A stretch of DNA of 64,000 nucleotides from Piper betle (taxonomy: Eukaryota > Streptophyta > Magnoliopsida > Piperales > Piperaceae): NCBI GenBank assembly GCA_033002965.1, contig JAURVB010002670.1:1-64000 (forward strand). Reading direction: 5' to 3'. The translations under genes were made by a program, and so were the position numbers. The notes under the pieces are model-generated. The model worked only from the letters and a program-made list of their open reading frames with translations, made no database searches and had not been told where the DNA came from. This document shows, piece after piece, positions 12,135 to 25,496 of this stretch. Numbering within the stretch: the stretch's first letter is position 1; every line of letters starts with the position of its first letter.

Positions 12135-15100
12135 ATGTCGGCTTCCCTCACCCCCTTCGACCGCCCCCGCGGCGGGGCCGCCAACACGGTAGACGATGAT
12201 TCGGCTTTCTTTGGGGTTTTGTTTGACGCGAAATGGAGGGTTTTTGGGGATTTGAGTGGTTGGGCTTGTGAATGTTCGTTTGAGGGCTCGGAAGTTTGTG
12301 GAAAAATGGGCGATTTTTTTTCTTCTTTGGTTGAGTAGAAATTCGGAACATATGCATTTGTTTTTTTTTTGTTGGGTTGATGCTTTTGTGTGAAAAATGC
12401 TACTTTTTTTAGTTTTTCTATGGGTTTCTAGTTTAATCTTCAGGCAAATTTTGAATCTTGATTGGAGATATGAACAATGGCTACTGTTTTTATTGACTTT
12501 GTTTGACAGGTTTTCAAGAGTGGTCCGCTCTTCATTTCCTCTAAAGGTTAGCTGCTTTACATGATTTTAGCAGTTTCTAATTAATTGTATTTTTTTCCCT
12601 TCACGAGGCAGTTGTGCGTTGCTTCAATTGTATCCCATTTGAATATTTTTTGATCGATGAACAGGACGGGCTGAAACTTTAAAGTGTATACGTGTGGATG
12701 GTTTTTTGTGCTGGCGATCAGTGTAAATGAAAATTTTCTTATAATTGAATTTGTGGTTCTTTTCTTGAGGAATTCAGCGGTAATTTTGTGGCTGCTTTTC
12801 AGTAGATGGGTTTGATCATTGTTTTTCTTAAGTTCCACTGGCTAATTCTGATGCGGGTGATGTCAAATCTATTCAATGCCAGCTGCCTGTTTTTCAATTA
12901 TCGCGTATAGTTGCCGCCCTTGTGCTATTTCACATAGAACACAGCCCATGAGTGAGCCGCATTGATTGTTTGCTTGTCTCATGCGGCTCATAGGATGATC
13001 TCTCTGGAACTGCCACTTACTTCTATCTGTAACTTTAAATGGAAATGCTGCAGGAATAGGTTGGAAATCATGGAAGAAGCGTTGGTTCATTCTCACCCGC
13101 ACATCTCTCGTGTTCTTCAAAAATGATCCTGTGAGTTACGATCTTTTGTAGTTTATTCAAATAACTGGTGTGAAATGACCCACTTTTTTATCTATGTGTT
13201 GCAGCAAATGTGTCTGTGTTTTTAGTTGCTGACCATCCCAGATTTTTCTTATTTCATTTTTACAATAAAAAATTCATTTTATAATATAATGGTTAGTGGT
13301 AGTTTCTATTGTTCTTTTTGTTTTACAATGCGTCTCGCCTCACTAGGAAAGACTATACTCTATGTGTACCTTCAAGCTTGTTGATTCTAACTGTACATGT
13401 ATATGCTCCCTTGACTGGGTTAATCTGTGTCAAAAGATGGAAAATGGATATAGAAAACTGTCCTAAAAGGCATTTCAGGGAATTTGCTGGTTGTATTTAG
13501 TTGGACAAACACAGAACATGTCTGCCTGTTTCTGGTAAACTTTGTGGTTGGGTAGTTTCTTCCAGTTGAGTTTTTATCTGATTTGTAAGTGAGGGTTTCA
13601 CTTTTTTAAGGCTTCAACTTGGAACCTATACTTTGGCACCTGAACTTTGTTCGCATTTCTTTACTAAAATATTTGGTTATCTGAGAAGAGTTAGAAGCCA
13701 GTCAGCATCACAGAAAAATGGCACTGTCCTTTCCCAATGGGGATTCTAATAAAGTCCCGCAAGTCCCAGCTTCATGTGTGCATTTACTTGGGGCATATCT
13801 TTTATGCAACCTCAGAGGAAATAGTGTTGTAATAAGAAAAACTGAGCAACCACCATTCCTGATGATAATAGCACATCGAACGGACAAATGTAAACTCAAT
13901 TGTTTATAGAATGATGCTAACTTTCTTGACAGAAAATGCGATTGAAATTCTTTGATTGTGGAAGTTACCCGTAAAGAAAAAATTGATGTAACAAGAGGGG
14001 AAGCTGGTAAACAGTGATGATGGACATTAAAATGGTGGGGATACTAGAAAGGAGGTGATGATGGGTTGTATTATGTGGGCTGGATAAACGTATCTTATCT
14101 GGGGAGGGGGCTTTAATTAAGAAGAATAAAGAAATGATCATCACCGTCAAAGGAGATCATATGCCATAGTAGGTAGCAGTTTCAGAACTTTAGGATGGTC
14201 AGAGTGTGCATTATACAAGAACAATGGTTTGATTCAGAGAGTGAGTATTATGAGTTTTGTGGTGTGTTATTGATTCAGTTGTACAGGAGGTGTTGGCTTG
14301 TCAATGAAGTGCTCTTCTGTTCATCCCAAATATTTTGGGGCATGGGTATGGATGAAAAAACGGGTAGAGGAAGGAGGCTTAATAAGGATGTGAATATAAG
14401 CAATACCAAAAAAAGGAAGATTTTAGATTGGGGCTTTATATGGTGTATGATTGGATGAAGTGGAGGGAATGATTCGTCTTTCTACAGCCAGTTGTCTGGT
14501 CCAGCTGAAGGATGATGACCATGATGGTAAAGGACTGCATATGGCAGCATGTTTATTGACTATTTTTGAACCATCAGGCAAAGTGCATGATCTATAGTAG
14601 GACTATGAGTGTTGTTTTTATTTTTGTTGGAACCATCTACCTCTTTACCTAGTTTGATTAATCATTTTGATTTCTCTTTTTTTACAAGACGATGTCATTT
14701 TTCCTCCAATTTTATATTTGTAGGCCCTCTAATTGATTTGTTATCATTTTGGATTTACTCATCATTAATTATCTGTATCACATGAGAGCTTCTTGTTTTT
14801 TGATTATTTGCAGAGTGCATTGCCTCAAAAAGGAGGTGAAGTTAATCTGACATTAGGTGGAATTGATCTGAATAATTCGGGGAGGTAGTTTATTGAGTTA
14901 AGTGTTGTCTTCATTGAATTGCCACAAATATCTTACTGATTGACCCATGCCGATTCCTTTCAGTGTGGTTGTTAGAGAGGACAAAAAACTGCTAACTGTT
15001 CTGTTTCCTGACGGTCGTGATGGGCGAGCTTTCACTCTTAAGGTACTTAAATAATTTCTGGATAGCAGTCTTCTTCAAAGCGTTGGAAGCTATTAATTGT

Positions 15101-18100
15101 ACTCATTTTGTTCTCAAAATTATGTTCTGTATGTGTAGTAACACACCACATTGTTTCTTTATACAATGTGCAGGCAGAGTCTTCAGAAGATCTGTACGAG
15201 TGGAAAACAGCTCTGGAGCATGCTTTGGCACAGGCACCTAGTGCTGCCCTTGTTATGGGAAACAATGGAATATTCCGAAATGATACAACTGATGCAATTG
15301 AAGGGTCCTTTCAATGTTAGTTACTTCTCTGGTGATGTTGCTCATATATTTTTTGGAAAACATTCCGCTTTTTTTTGTGCCAGTGAATGTATATATTTAA
15401 GTAATTAGTATTAAGTATTGTAAATTTCATGTGAGCTATCTGTCTTGTATTATGTAATATCTGCGTTTATTTGCTCTGTTATGCCCTATTGTGTCCTTTA
15501 CTATCAGTCGGTTGTCATTTAGTAGATTTTTATCCTTTAAAAATTCACATTTACAGGGTTCCGTTTATAAGTTTGTACTAATCCATTTAAGGTGTAATTG
15601 TCCATCTTGTTTTCTCTGGTCTCAGACGATTGCTTGCTCAATTGATGATAATCTTTAGTTTCTTTTATTGTTCTGAAGTTTATAAATCTTTTCCCTTTCA
15701 GGGAAAGAGAAACGTCCTGTAAAGTCAATGGTCGTTGGTAGACCAATTTTACTTGCTCTAGAAGATATAGATGGTTGTCCGTCATTTCTGGAGAAAGCTC
15801 TTAGATTTCTTGAAGAGTTTGGTAAGTTTTAACTTACTCTTGATTGTATTCTGCTTGAACATCTGTCTTTACTATATGATGATATCGATGTCTTCTTTTC
15901 TTTCTCCGTAGTGTAGACACGAGTGATTGGGGTTGCTTGTGCTGCTCCTTGTTCTTTTTTACTCATTTTTTCGTTAGTCTTGGGATTTTTATTCATTGTG
16001 GAAACTGTGGTGTGGTTCTGTAACAAATAGACCGAGTCAAGCAAACTCGTGCTATCAGCATTACAGCTTCTAAATTGTTTAAACTGGCAACAAGATTCCA
16101 GGCTTATTTATCACCTTTACTTTCATGGGTGGCCTACTTTCTAATATTATTCTATTGCAATCTTACTTCTCTGTTCCTTTTTCTGAAGAAAATGTTTTTC
16201 TGTGTATTATAACAGGAATAAAGGTTGAAGGTATTTTACGGCAGTCAGCCGATGTTGAGGAGGTTGAACAGAGAGTGCAAGAATATGAACAAGGTTCTAT
16301 TCTTTGTTTAGATTTATATAATTCTGCTTTGTTTAAGTGCCTTCGTGGAAAGTTTACTTTCTTAGTTAAATTTTCATTCATTTGCCCCCATCTTATGATG
16401 ATATTATACTTTGTACTCAGGTAAGACAGAGTTTGGCCCTGAAGAAGATGCTCATGTTGTTGGTGATTGTGTAAAGGTCTTGTATTTTTATTCACTATAA
16501 GCATGACTACATGTCACCTTATTTGACGTATTTCTAGTATTGTTGTTGATGTTTCAAGCCATTCTTGGTTTCCAGCACGTGCTTCGTGAATTACCATCCT
16601 CTCCAGTTCCGGCATCCTGCTGCACCGCTTTACTGGAGGCATATAGTAGGTTTTACCTTATCTAAATTATTAGCCCTTGATTTCAGAGCCTGAATTTAGC
16701 CAAGTTTATCTCCATTTACTTTGTTATGGGCAATTGGACATCTCATCATGCCTATCACCTTTTCTGCTGGCAATGCTTAGGGGTTGAACAGAAAGATGCT
16801 CGTGTCAGTGCAATGCATTCTGCAATATCTGACACATTTCCTGAGCCAAATCGTCGACTGTTGCAGAGGTGAGTTTCTATGTGCCTTGGTGGATGTTGTC
16901 CTTATTTTCTAAATAATTAATCTGGTTAAAATATTATGATGTCTGTCACATTTCGCTGCCTTTATAAGAATCTTCTTCTCCTTGCAATTGATGTTTATTT
17001 CAATTTTAAGTAAAGACTATTTTGCCTGTTATTGTAAGAACTTGACATGAGAAAATGCTAAATTACCTTTTAATTTTCCTTTTCGTCTCTTTTCTAACTG
17101 CAGAATTCTGAAGATGATGCATACAATTTCTTCTCACACTTCAGAAAATAGGATGACCTCCTCTGCTGTGGCTGCTTGTATGGCGCCTTTATTGTTGCGC
17201 CCCCTTTTGGCTGGGGAATGTGAGCTTGAGGACGATTTTGATATGAATGAGGATAGTGCTGCTCAACTTTTGGCAGCTGCAAATGCCGCTAACAATGCTC
17301 AGGCCATCATAACCACATTGGTGGATGAGTATGAGAACATATTTGATGTAAGATTCTTCTTGATTAAGAAAATTATTCTGTATGCTTTAATGCTTTAAGA
17401 TTCCATATTTTACTGTAGTTTGCTTTGTCTCCCCATTTCATATATTTAATGTATTTCCTTCTTCAAGTTGGAATATATTGCTTGTTTATGGAAGGGGAAA
17501 GTCATTTTCATTCATCATTGGTGGAAAAAAGTATCATGAATAATTATGTCCGCATGTCTGCATCTGATTCAATTTTTGTTGCTTTTCTATGTGAATGTTA
17601 TCCTGAGGTTTGTAGCTGATATATGTAGTTACTTTTCGATTCAGATTCAGTTCAGACCTGAACTTTCTATTTCCTGAATATGCTCCTTTTCTTTCTTAGG
17701 ATGAGAACTTCAACAGATGCTCAATTTCTAGAGATTCTCAGATGAGAAATGGTGGATGTGAAGAATCTTCAGACGATGAGAATTTGCTTGTAAATGATAA
17801 TGGGTTCCATGACGCCGAAAACGACCATGAAGCAGAGATGGAGGATGACGGTGAACGTGTACTCAGTGGAAAATTAAGTGAAAGCAGTGGATGTGCTGGA
17901 AGTGATCTTTATGACTTTAAGGTTAAGGTTTCTTTTTTTTTTAAAAAAATGTGGAGATGGAATAGTGCCTTGTTTTCTTATTTTGTACTGATAAAGTTCT
18001 TCTCTTTTATATAATGGTGAAACATATGGACTTTGCCCTCGTTTAGCCTGTTTGCCTTGTTCTGACTTTCTTATTGTAGAATTGCCTTTTAGAATGATCA

Positions 18101-21100
18101 GGCAGTGAATAATACATACTTCATTTGTTAGTCACTCTTATATATCTATACTTGGGTGTTGGTAGATGGTCCATTCCATAGGTTTTTTTTTAAATATGGG
18201 AACACAGATTAGAAACTATGGTGAAGATTAAGAAGTGAAGATTTTCCCTTGTTTGTTGTGCCTCTTTTTGTAGAAAAAATAAACCAATCGTTCATTTGAC
18301 TCATTTCTCACTTGCAGGTGAATTCTTGTCTAACCATTTTGATATGATTAGATGTTTCTGGGATGCATATAGATTTATTCATGCTAGGAACTAGATGGTT
18401 TATTTTTGAAGTTCAAAAAGTATTGCCTTTTTGAATGGTGAAGCTACATGGGTGACACATTTTTTCTTGAACTCAGCTTCTCTCTTTTTTCGCTTATATT
18501 AATGGAAACTATATTTCTCTTAAAGTGCACTTCTCGTTGTTGTGATTGCCGAGGTTATCCAGCATGCGATAGGGGATTTTTTTCTTTTATAATGCCAATC
18601 AGGATCTGGTTGGAAAACTGTCCTTTCTTTTGTGCTCATTTGACTAATATACACCTATTTACTTTCCTAGGTTCGTCTTTTGTACTTTGACTTGTCATTA
18701 AGTTGCCTCTTCATCTTCTTTTCTTCTCTGTATTTTAACAGGTCTTTGGAGCTGAGGATTCTGATGTTGATTCTCCCACAACAAAATCAGTTCCAGACAA
18801 AAGAATTAAAGATTTTGATGAATTTAATGTTCCTGTTAGTGAAGAAAAATCATTACGAAAAAGCATTGAGATTTCCTCCAGTGAGAAAGAGACTCCAAGT
18901 CCTATCTTATCCAGTGAATCTCATCAGACAATGGGTGATATCTTATCTTCCATGAGTGCTGGTCTGTCTTCTTCTCTGCCTGGACCTGGGCTAAGAGTTG
19001 AGAATGCTGTCAATAAGCCAAGTGCTGCGAGCCCAACTGTGAAACGTCCAGTCTTTTGGGGATACAACAATGTGAGTTGTTACCAATGTAAATTGCTAGT
19101 GATTTTTTTTTCACTTTATGTGCTTTTTTCTCCCTTGAGGTGGATTTTTAGATATGCATTTCCTTTGCAACCTATTATATGTAAGAGTTTCTTTTTTTAT
19201 CAAGGTCCATCTTGTTGACATGAAAGAAATGGAAAATTAGGAAAATGGTAAGTATTCAGCCCTAGAAAAAGTTGTATATATTCAATGTCCATAGAAAAAT
19301 TAGGCTAGATTCAACGCATTTCATATAACAATTGACCATGATTTCCTCCCACTGGCCGCTCATATGAGGGAGAAAAATCATACTTTTGCTTAGCGTTTTA
19401 AGAAAGAAAATGTGGGAAATTTTCTTTTGCAAATGTGGGATTGCTTGTAGATACCATTGTCAATCTCTACACAAAATATATTGGAATCTAGCCTACTTTC
19501 TTAAGCGTTTGCAAAGAATATATACCACTTTTTCTAGGGTTTAACCACTTCCAATTTCCTTAGATTTTATATTTCTTTCATGTCAGCCAATGGACACTGA
19601 TATAGTATCTTTTTTTTTCTCTGTTCTTAAGTGGTCTTATGCATGTGATCATACACTGATTGCTTGTTTTTGCTTATTTCATTTTGACAGATCAGGAAAA
19701 ACCTCTCAATGGAATCTGTTGATTCTTCTGGCGAAGAGGAGTAAGTGTTTGATTTTAGTCTTTGATTTGCCTTTTCTAATTAGATCAGGCACATTTAAGT
19801 GACTTGTTTAGTTTTGATTTGCTTTAAGTCGATGATTGATCATAGTATGGGTCCAGTCTCCTGGACTTGGGAGTTTTCCAGGATAAGATGGGACTCTCTA
19901 AACAGGGGCCTATAAGCTTTCCAGTCGATTTATATACTTCAAATCTTTCCATCTTACTTATAAAATGATTGGTAATGGGCTTTCCAGTCGATTTATATAC
20001 TTCAAATCTTTCCATCTTACTTATAAAATGATTAGTAATGGAGGTCTGTGGAGAAATGCAGGATAATGTGTAGTTAGAAGCAGGTTCTGTTAGACTTTGG
20101 CTCTCCTTTTAAGCGTAAATCTATAGGGACTCATTAGGTAGAGGTGGTGGGTTCTTCAAGTGGGTCTCAATTAATTACTGCAACCACTATTAGTTAAGTA
20201 TAAGTTCTTCCAAGATTATCTAATCATTATATGATGCAGTACAAGTGTGCAATTTTTGATTGGAAGTTAATATTTTTTATTACTAGCAATGTGAAAGTGG
20301 CGTTCTAAGTAGTATTATTATTCTTTCTTCTTTCACTTTCATTTTATTTGAAAAAATAGGTTAGGTACATGAATCTAAATCTAGGATTTTTTTTCTTTTT
20401 ACAAATGACAAGGTTTTGATGGCCAGATGCCCTTCATGACACTTTTTCTGGGCTTCGAACCTGCAATCCACGAGCATCGGTGGAGTTTTTATTGCATTGT
20501 GGCAGTAGTTTATTTTGCAAGTGTTGTGTCTAGTTCCGTGTATCAAGAGTAACTTCCCTGTATTCCTATCTAGGCAAGATCCTTTTCTCTTTGATCCCTA
20601 ACCTAGATTATATTGAATTATCACTCGTAAGAAAGTTTAAATGGTTTTATACACTAGCAAGCTCACTTGGGGTTGGATGATCATGAGACAGCTTTGCTTC
20701 CAACATAAGAGTTTATAATATTAGAATCTGAAGTGGTTGATCAGCTTAGTAACTGTGAGTGTTACACTTTTGGGTAGAGACACAAGTTTGATGTGGGTGT
20801 GTTGTGTATGTTTTGAGCATAGCTGAGTTACTAGGTGTGATCACGTATTATTGTTCTTTGGCTTTTATCTATCAATAGAGTAATCTTAAAATTACGTTTG
20901 TATATTAGCTTTTACTTATACTTAAATTATGATGTATATGCAGGCTTGCAATTCAACGGCTTGAGATTACAAAGAATGACTTACGCAATAGGATTGCTAA
21001 GGAGGTAAGTCATATTATCTTTTCCACTCTTTTTAGACTGTAGAAAAGAGATATAATATCTTTTTGTAGGCGAAGGGTAATGCAATTCTACAAGCAAGTC

Positions 21101-22347
21101 TGGAGAGAAGAAAACAAGCTTTGCATGAACGCCGTTTGGCACTTGAACAAGACGTAAGCATTTTAATTAAGTTTTTTATGTACTTTACTATATGGCAAGT
21201 AATTCCATTTAATCTGTACGACATATTCTTCTATGAAAAACTGTGTTTCTGTAATAGGTTTCAAGGCTGCAAGAGCAATTACAAGCTGAAAGAGATCTCA
21301 GAGCTGCGCTGGAGGTTGGTCTAAGCATGTCTGCAGGGCAGTTCTCAGGTGCCCGTGGTATGGATTCGAAGGTATGTTTGGTCATTGTGTGAAGAATATT
21401 TATATGTGGATTCACTCATGACATTGTCTTTTCCTTTCCAAAGACAAAAGCAGAACTCGAGGAAATTGCTCTTGCTGAAGCAGATGTGGCGAGGTTGAAA
21501 CAGAAGGTTGCAGAGCTTCATCATCAACTTAATCAACAGCGTCAGCACCATTATGGGTCTCTTTCTGAAGATCAATATCCGAATCTTCATTCTCAGCAGT
21601 ATGGTTACCTAGTTTTTCTGTGCATTTATGTGGGAATATTAAAGATTTATTATTGCTAGACTTTGTCCAATTGCCTCATCGGTTTGAATCGCGGAATCAG
21701 ATGCATGTGCATAAATGATGGATTTAGTATTCTTGGTTTTCAGGAAAGTTATTCAGCAGGACTTTGATACATCACTTGCATTTTGCAATCACGAAAGAAA
21801 GCATAGAAATGAGGTATTTTCCAATGATTGGATTTGTGCCTGTACATTGTATGTATCTATAAAACATGGAAAAGTATTTTGCAGAGTTCCTGGAAGGTTT
21901 TTAACAAACACTTATTGTCTGCCTTTAAATGCTAGATATTAATATGCCAAACAGTGATGGCATGACCATCATCGTCTTCATTATCATATTTTCATTGTTG
22001 TTATATTGTTTTCATTGTTAATACATTTAGTTCCAAATGTTTAGATCAGAGATTTGGAAAGGACTTTTACAGGCTTGCTACTGTCATCTTTGTTCCTATC
22101 TGGCATTCCATTATCCTTGTTGAATTGGTAAAAAATTATGTTTTTGCATGATCACACTACTTATATTCCATTAAGCAACGTGTTCTTCCTTGTTTACTTT
22201 TTGAAAGGGTGATTATTTATTATAGAAATTAACAATATGTTTGTAGTGCATAGCCTTCTGATCGGCTACTTTGATTGTGTTTTTTGACTTGCAATTCAAG
22301 TATTTACAAAATGCCATGAGATAGCTGATAGAGATTATTATTATTAC

Positions 22348-22392
<45 letters not shown>

Positions 22393-23086
22393 TACTCTTC
22401 TTGTTGTTGTGGTGGTGGTGGTGGTGGTTGTATTTTCAATGAGGCCATCTGTGGAGTGTATTTTCAATACTTCAAAAAAAGATGCATTTATGTCATTTTT
22501 ACCTCTGATTTTTACTGTGCGCCTCCTATATATTGCACTTTTTCCTATTGACCGGAAATATGGTTAATCTGGTCTCTGAAATACAAAATTGATGAGTATC
22601 ATACAATGGTGTGCAGGAGAGTTCGCCCAGTTCTGATTGGAGGAGTACGAATACACAAGTTTTGCAGCTTCCTAGTGCTCGGCAACAATCCTCACGAAAA
22701 CAATTGGCAGAATCAGCAAGTTCTGGTGATATGAAGACCCCGGAGGTTTCTACTACACTATTTGCAGACGAGCTTTCTTCTTCCGGTTCTGCCCCTTCTA
22801 GTATTTCCAGGTTGCCAGAGGTAGGATGCCTTACGCTGCCAATGACCGACTATTTTATTAACGGATATATCTTAATCAATGGGAAATGAATGCCAAAATA
22901 TTTCAGAGGCATCCGTTTGCAGCATCATCTGCTTTGGTTGAGCTAACAACGCGACTGGACTTCTTCAAAGAACGGAGGTCCCAACTAATTGAACAATTAC
23001 ACAATCTGGACGCTAGTTATGCAGCCACATCATCACAAAGTCTGCTGTATAACATCTCCCAGCCGTGGACAACCAGCCCAAGATGA
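12135..23086 (+). CDS. PHGAP: Rho/ROP GTPase-activating protein, PH + RhoGAP + coiled coil
   Basis: I assemble 22 exons: 12135-12188, 12510-12546, 13054-13130, 14814-14884, 14964-15042, 15174-15315, 15702-15821, 16216-16293, 16421-16476, 16576-16645, 16781-16868, 17104-17347, 17700-17921, 18742-19071, 19691-19740, 20944-21004, 21070-21153, 21258-21371, 21444-21598, 21744-21813, 22617-22820 and 22907-23086. All introns are GT-AG, the frame stays open, and the total is 861 residues, close to the family length. A PH domain (about residues 19-130; GWKSWKKRWFILT) precedes a RhoGAP domain (about 165-370) whose catalytic arginine finger is Arg202 in GILRQSA. An acidic, Ser-rich linker follows (about 373-556), then a long coiled coil (about 573-705) and a conserved C-terminal segment. 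The family includes Arabidopsis REN1 and PHGAP1/2, which stimulate GTP hydrolysis on ROP GTPases at the cell cortex and restrict polar growth domains. Exon 13 could end 6 bases later (17927) at an equivalent donor. The start is the first ATG leading directly into the PH domain. No lesion is visible. Confidence 0.93.
19216..19585. mobile_element. MITE-like insertion in a PHGAP intron
   Basis: A perfect 15-bp terminal inverted repeat (TGACATGAAAGAAAT and its complement) bounds a 370-bp AT-rich, non-coding segment inside the intron between exons 14 and 15. Similarity continues inward for some bases. No clear target duplication is seen. The TTGACATGAAA...AAATTAGG motif recurs in the element at 32738. 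Confidence 0.7.
19917..20041. repeat. 63-bp tandem duplication in a PHGAP intron
   Basis: Two nearly identical units (CTTTCCAGTCGATTTATATA...) lie head to tail with a period of 63, differing at one or two bases, in the intron between exons 15 and 16. This is a recent local duplication with no effect on the coding sequence. Confidence 0.9.
22334..22430. repeat. (ATT)n / (GGT)n compound microsatellite
   Basis: A run of ATT triplets with a few ATT-to-ACT changes is followed by GTT and then GGT triplets. It lies in the intron between PHGAP exons 20 and 21. Confidence 0.9.
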
Positions 23087-24324
23087 GGGCAGGATTCTTG
23101 TGTACCGGTTTCTGTATATACACATCTAGTAATGCTTGTATCTGTGTAGTTTGTTGTTTTACCGATCAATTCTTTTGGAAATACTTACCGGCTTTGATAG
23201 TGAGATCGTGAAACAGTCGAGGTGCTGAAATTATTATTTTTTTTGTGCTGTAAGTTGATTAATAAACTCTATTCATTCATCTGCTGTAATGTTGAGGCTA
23301 TTTAGGCAGCTGCAGCTGCTACTTCTCTCATCAAGAATTGATCAAATTCATGATTGCCAAGGCTCCGTTGACACAAGTTGGGTATTGCAGGAATTGAGTT
23401 ACCATGTGAGTAGTAATGATGCTTTCAAAAAATTTTTTTTCACCAAGCTGTAGCAAATGCAGATTTGCATGACTGTTTGTCTGTTGCTGATTACAGAGAA
23501 GAAAGGCAGAACGTGAAAAGCTGTTCGTTGGTTATCAACTTCAAAGATGTGATCCGTTGCATTTGCTGTTAGCGGAAGTTTTCATTGGTTAGGACGGGGA
23601 GATTTTTGCTTAATGCCTATCATTCGATGCCCTTATCTGCCAAAAAGAGAGCGAGGGATGATTGTTGATATGTGGGTCACAAACAGTGGATTGGTCAAAA
23701 ATGGAGAAGACATGATAGCCGACAGTCTCTGTTCTAAAGCCGTGCGGTTCCAACTATAACCATCTGCACCAATGCCGGGAGAAACCATCTCCAAAAGACA
23801 ACCACAAATGGCCAAAGCAGCAAGTGAAGAGGTGCCCCTGCTGGTTTGTGGACGCGGTGGTTGGCAACCACACTTGATTCAAAGAGGTCCTACGTTGATA
23901 GATATTGGCTTCATTCCAACGCTAGAGGCCAAGATACCCACCACGCAGACCCCAAACAGAGCAAGGACCCACGCACCACAATCCGCTCCTACCCCCAATA
24001 CCCAAGTGCCGAGTGCCGGTGTCTTGTAGCTCGCAGCCACTCAACAATTATAACACAAGCATCTAGGTTATGGTTTCTGGGTTGCTCGTATTTATCATTA
24101 TGCGGCTTTTACACGTGTAGTCAGCTGTGGGAGACATTCTATAGAAAATCTATGATGCTCAACATGGATTGGCAAGGATGAGAGGGTATGATGAATGATG
24201 ATTTGACCAGTGACCACCTTTGCTGCCCACAAACGCTAATGGAGATTTTCGAATTCCATGGCGTCCACTGTGCTCTTTCCCTAATCTCTTTTTGGCTTTT
24301 GTTGAGTGATATCTAGTGTTCGAC
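23087..24324. other. PHGAP 3' UTR and intergenic DNA
   Basis: An AATAAA at 23261-23266, about 175 bases past the PHGAP stop, is a plausible polyadenylation signal. The rest, to 24324, has no supported gene. The short plus-strand frames at 23772-24181 lack recognisable domains. Confidence 0.5.
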
Positions 24325-24390
24325 ATGGGTCTTGCTCGAAAGTGGGGAGTGTGGATGGAGGAGGGATGGAGGAAGAGGAAGCTCCGGTGA
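24325..24390 (+). promoter_or_regulatory. Upstream ORF overlapping the trihelix start
   Basis: An ATG at 24325 opens a 21-codon frame that stops at 24388-24390, past the main ATG at 24366 and in a different frame. If it is in the mRNA, it would reduce initiation at the main start. Confidence 0.4.
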
Positions 24391-25496
24391 CCAAGAACGA
24401 GGATCGATATTCGGCAATTCCCCGGCGAGAAGAGTCGCCGGCAGCGGCCTATCAGCGTCTGAAACGCGACGAATGGAGCGAGGGGGCAGTGGGGAGCTTG
24501 TTGGATGCGTACGAGGAGAAGTGGTCGATGCGCAACAGGGCCAAACTCAAGGGCCATGATTGGGAGGAGGTGGCCAAGCATGTGTCGGCCAGGGCCAACT
24601 CCACCAAGGGCCCCAAGACCTCCACCCAGTGCAAGAACAAGATCGAGTCTATGAAGAAGCGTTATCGGTCGGAGGTTGCTGCCGCCGATCCCACCTCTTG
24701 GCCCTTGTTCCCTCGTCTTGATCTCATGCTCAGAGGTGGCGTCGGTGCTGCTTCGTGCCAGCAGCTTCAACAGCCGGCCTTGTTGCAGCAGCTGGACCAG
24801 GCTCCACCTCCTCCTCCCGCCGGCCAGTCTTTGCTGCTTTCTCCACCATCACCCGATCGGCTAAATGGTGTTCGAATTGTTGCTCAGGTAAGCTCTTTCC
24901 ATTTTCGTCAACGTGAGCTGCATTTGGTCTGATTAGTATTGTGATGATGTTTTGAGACTGCTTAATTATTGGTATTTCACAAAAGGTGTTCGTAGTCACT
25001 GACAGTGTACGTGGTATTTCACAAACGTAGCTTTTTGTTGTAGTGATAATTTACTATGCATGGTGGGTGGCAGGAAGAGGCTACAGAGGAGAAGAAAGAG
25101 AGATGCAATATTGAAGAATTTGATGATGATAGGGGAGTGGCGGCGGAGACGGATAGTGTTACACCAAAGTGTGATAGCGCCGAGGACAGGACGTTGAGCC
25201 CAAGTAGCAGGAAGGTGAAGAAGACGAGGAAGAGGGAAAGGGGGAATCGGTCGTGGGAAGTGACGGAGAGTGTGAGGTGGTTAGCAGAGGTGATGCTGCG
25301 GTCGGAGCAGGCGAGGTCGGACGCCATGAAAGAGGTGGAGAAGATAAGAGCGGATGTGGAGGCGCACAAGGCGCAGATGGAGGTCAAGCGCACAGAGATC
25401 ATAGCCAATACGCAGTTGCAGATTGCTCGGTTGTTGGTCGGTAAAAGAGACAAGACTGCTCCTACCGACTCATCTTTTGCTGCCGGAAAGCATTGA
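24366..25496 (+). CDS. Trihelix transcription factor, SIP1 clade (ASIL/ENAP-like)
   Basis: Two exons, 24366-24887 and 25074-25496, are joined at a GT-AG intron in phase 0 and give 314 residues. The N-terminal trihelix (Myb/SANT-like) domain covers about residues 35-115: KRDEWSEGAVGSLLDAYEEK, then the HDWEEVAKHV helix and the QCKNKIESMKKRYR helix, with tryptophans at the usual spacing. A Pro/Gln-rich linker follows. After an acidic stretch and a basic KKTRKRERG segment (possible nuclear signal), the C-terminal part (about 230-300) is a charged coiled coil typical of the SIP1 clade. Members bind GT-type promoter elements in the nucleus; Arabidopsis ASIL1/2 repress seed-maturation genes and ENAP1 works in ethylene signalling. 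Which of these is the closest relative cannot be decided here. An alternative upstream extension of the frame would need a GTG start and is rejected. Confidence 0.9.

Noticed and set aside
11706..12187. Minus-strand frames near the PHGAP first exon
   Set aside because: They lie in the GC-rich leader of PHGAP, are low in complexity (Arg/Gly/Pro) and carry no domain.
24159..24770. A 203-codon minus-strand frame across the trihelix exon
   Set aside because: It is an antisense shadow of the trihelix DNA-binding domain, with no recognisable product.
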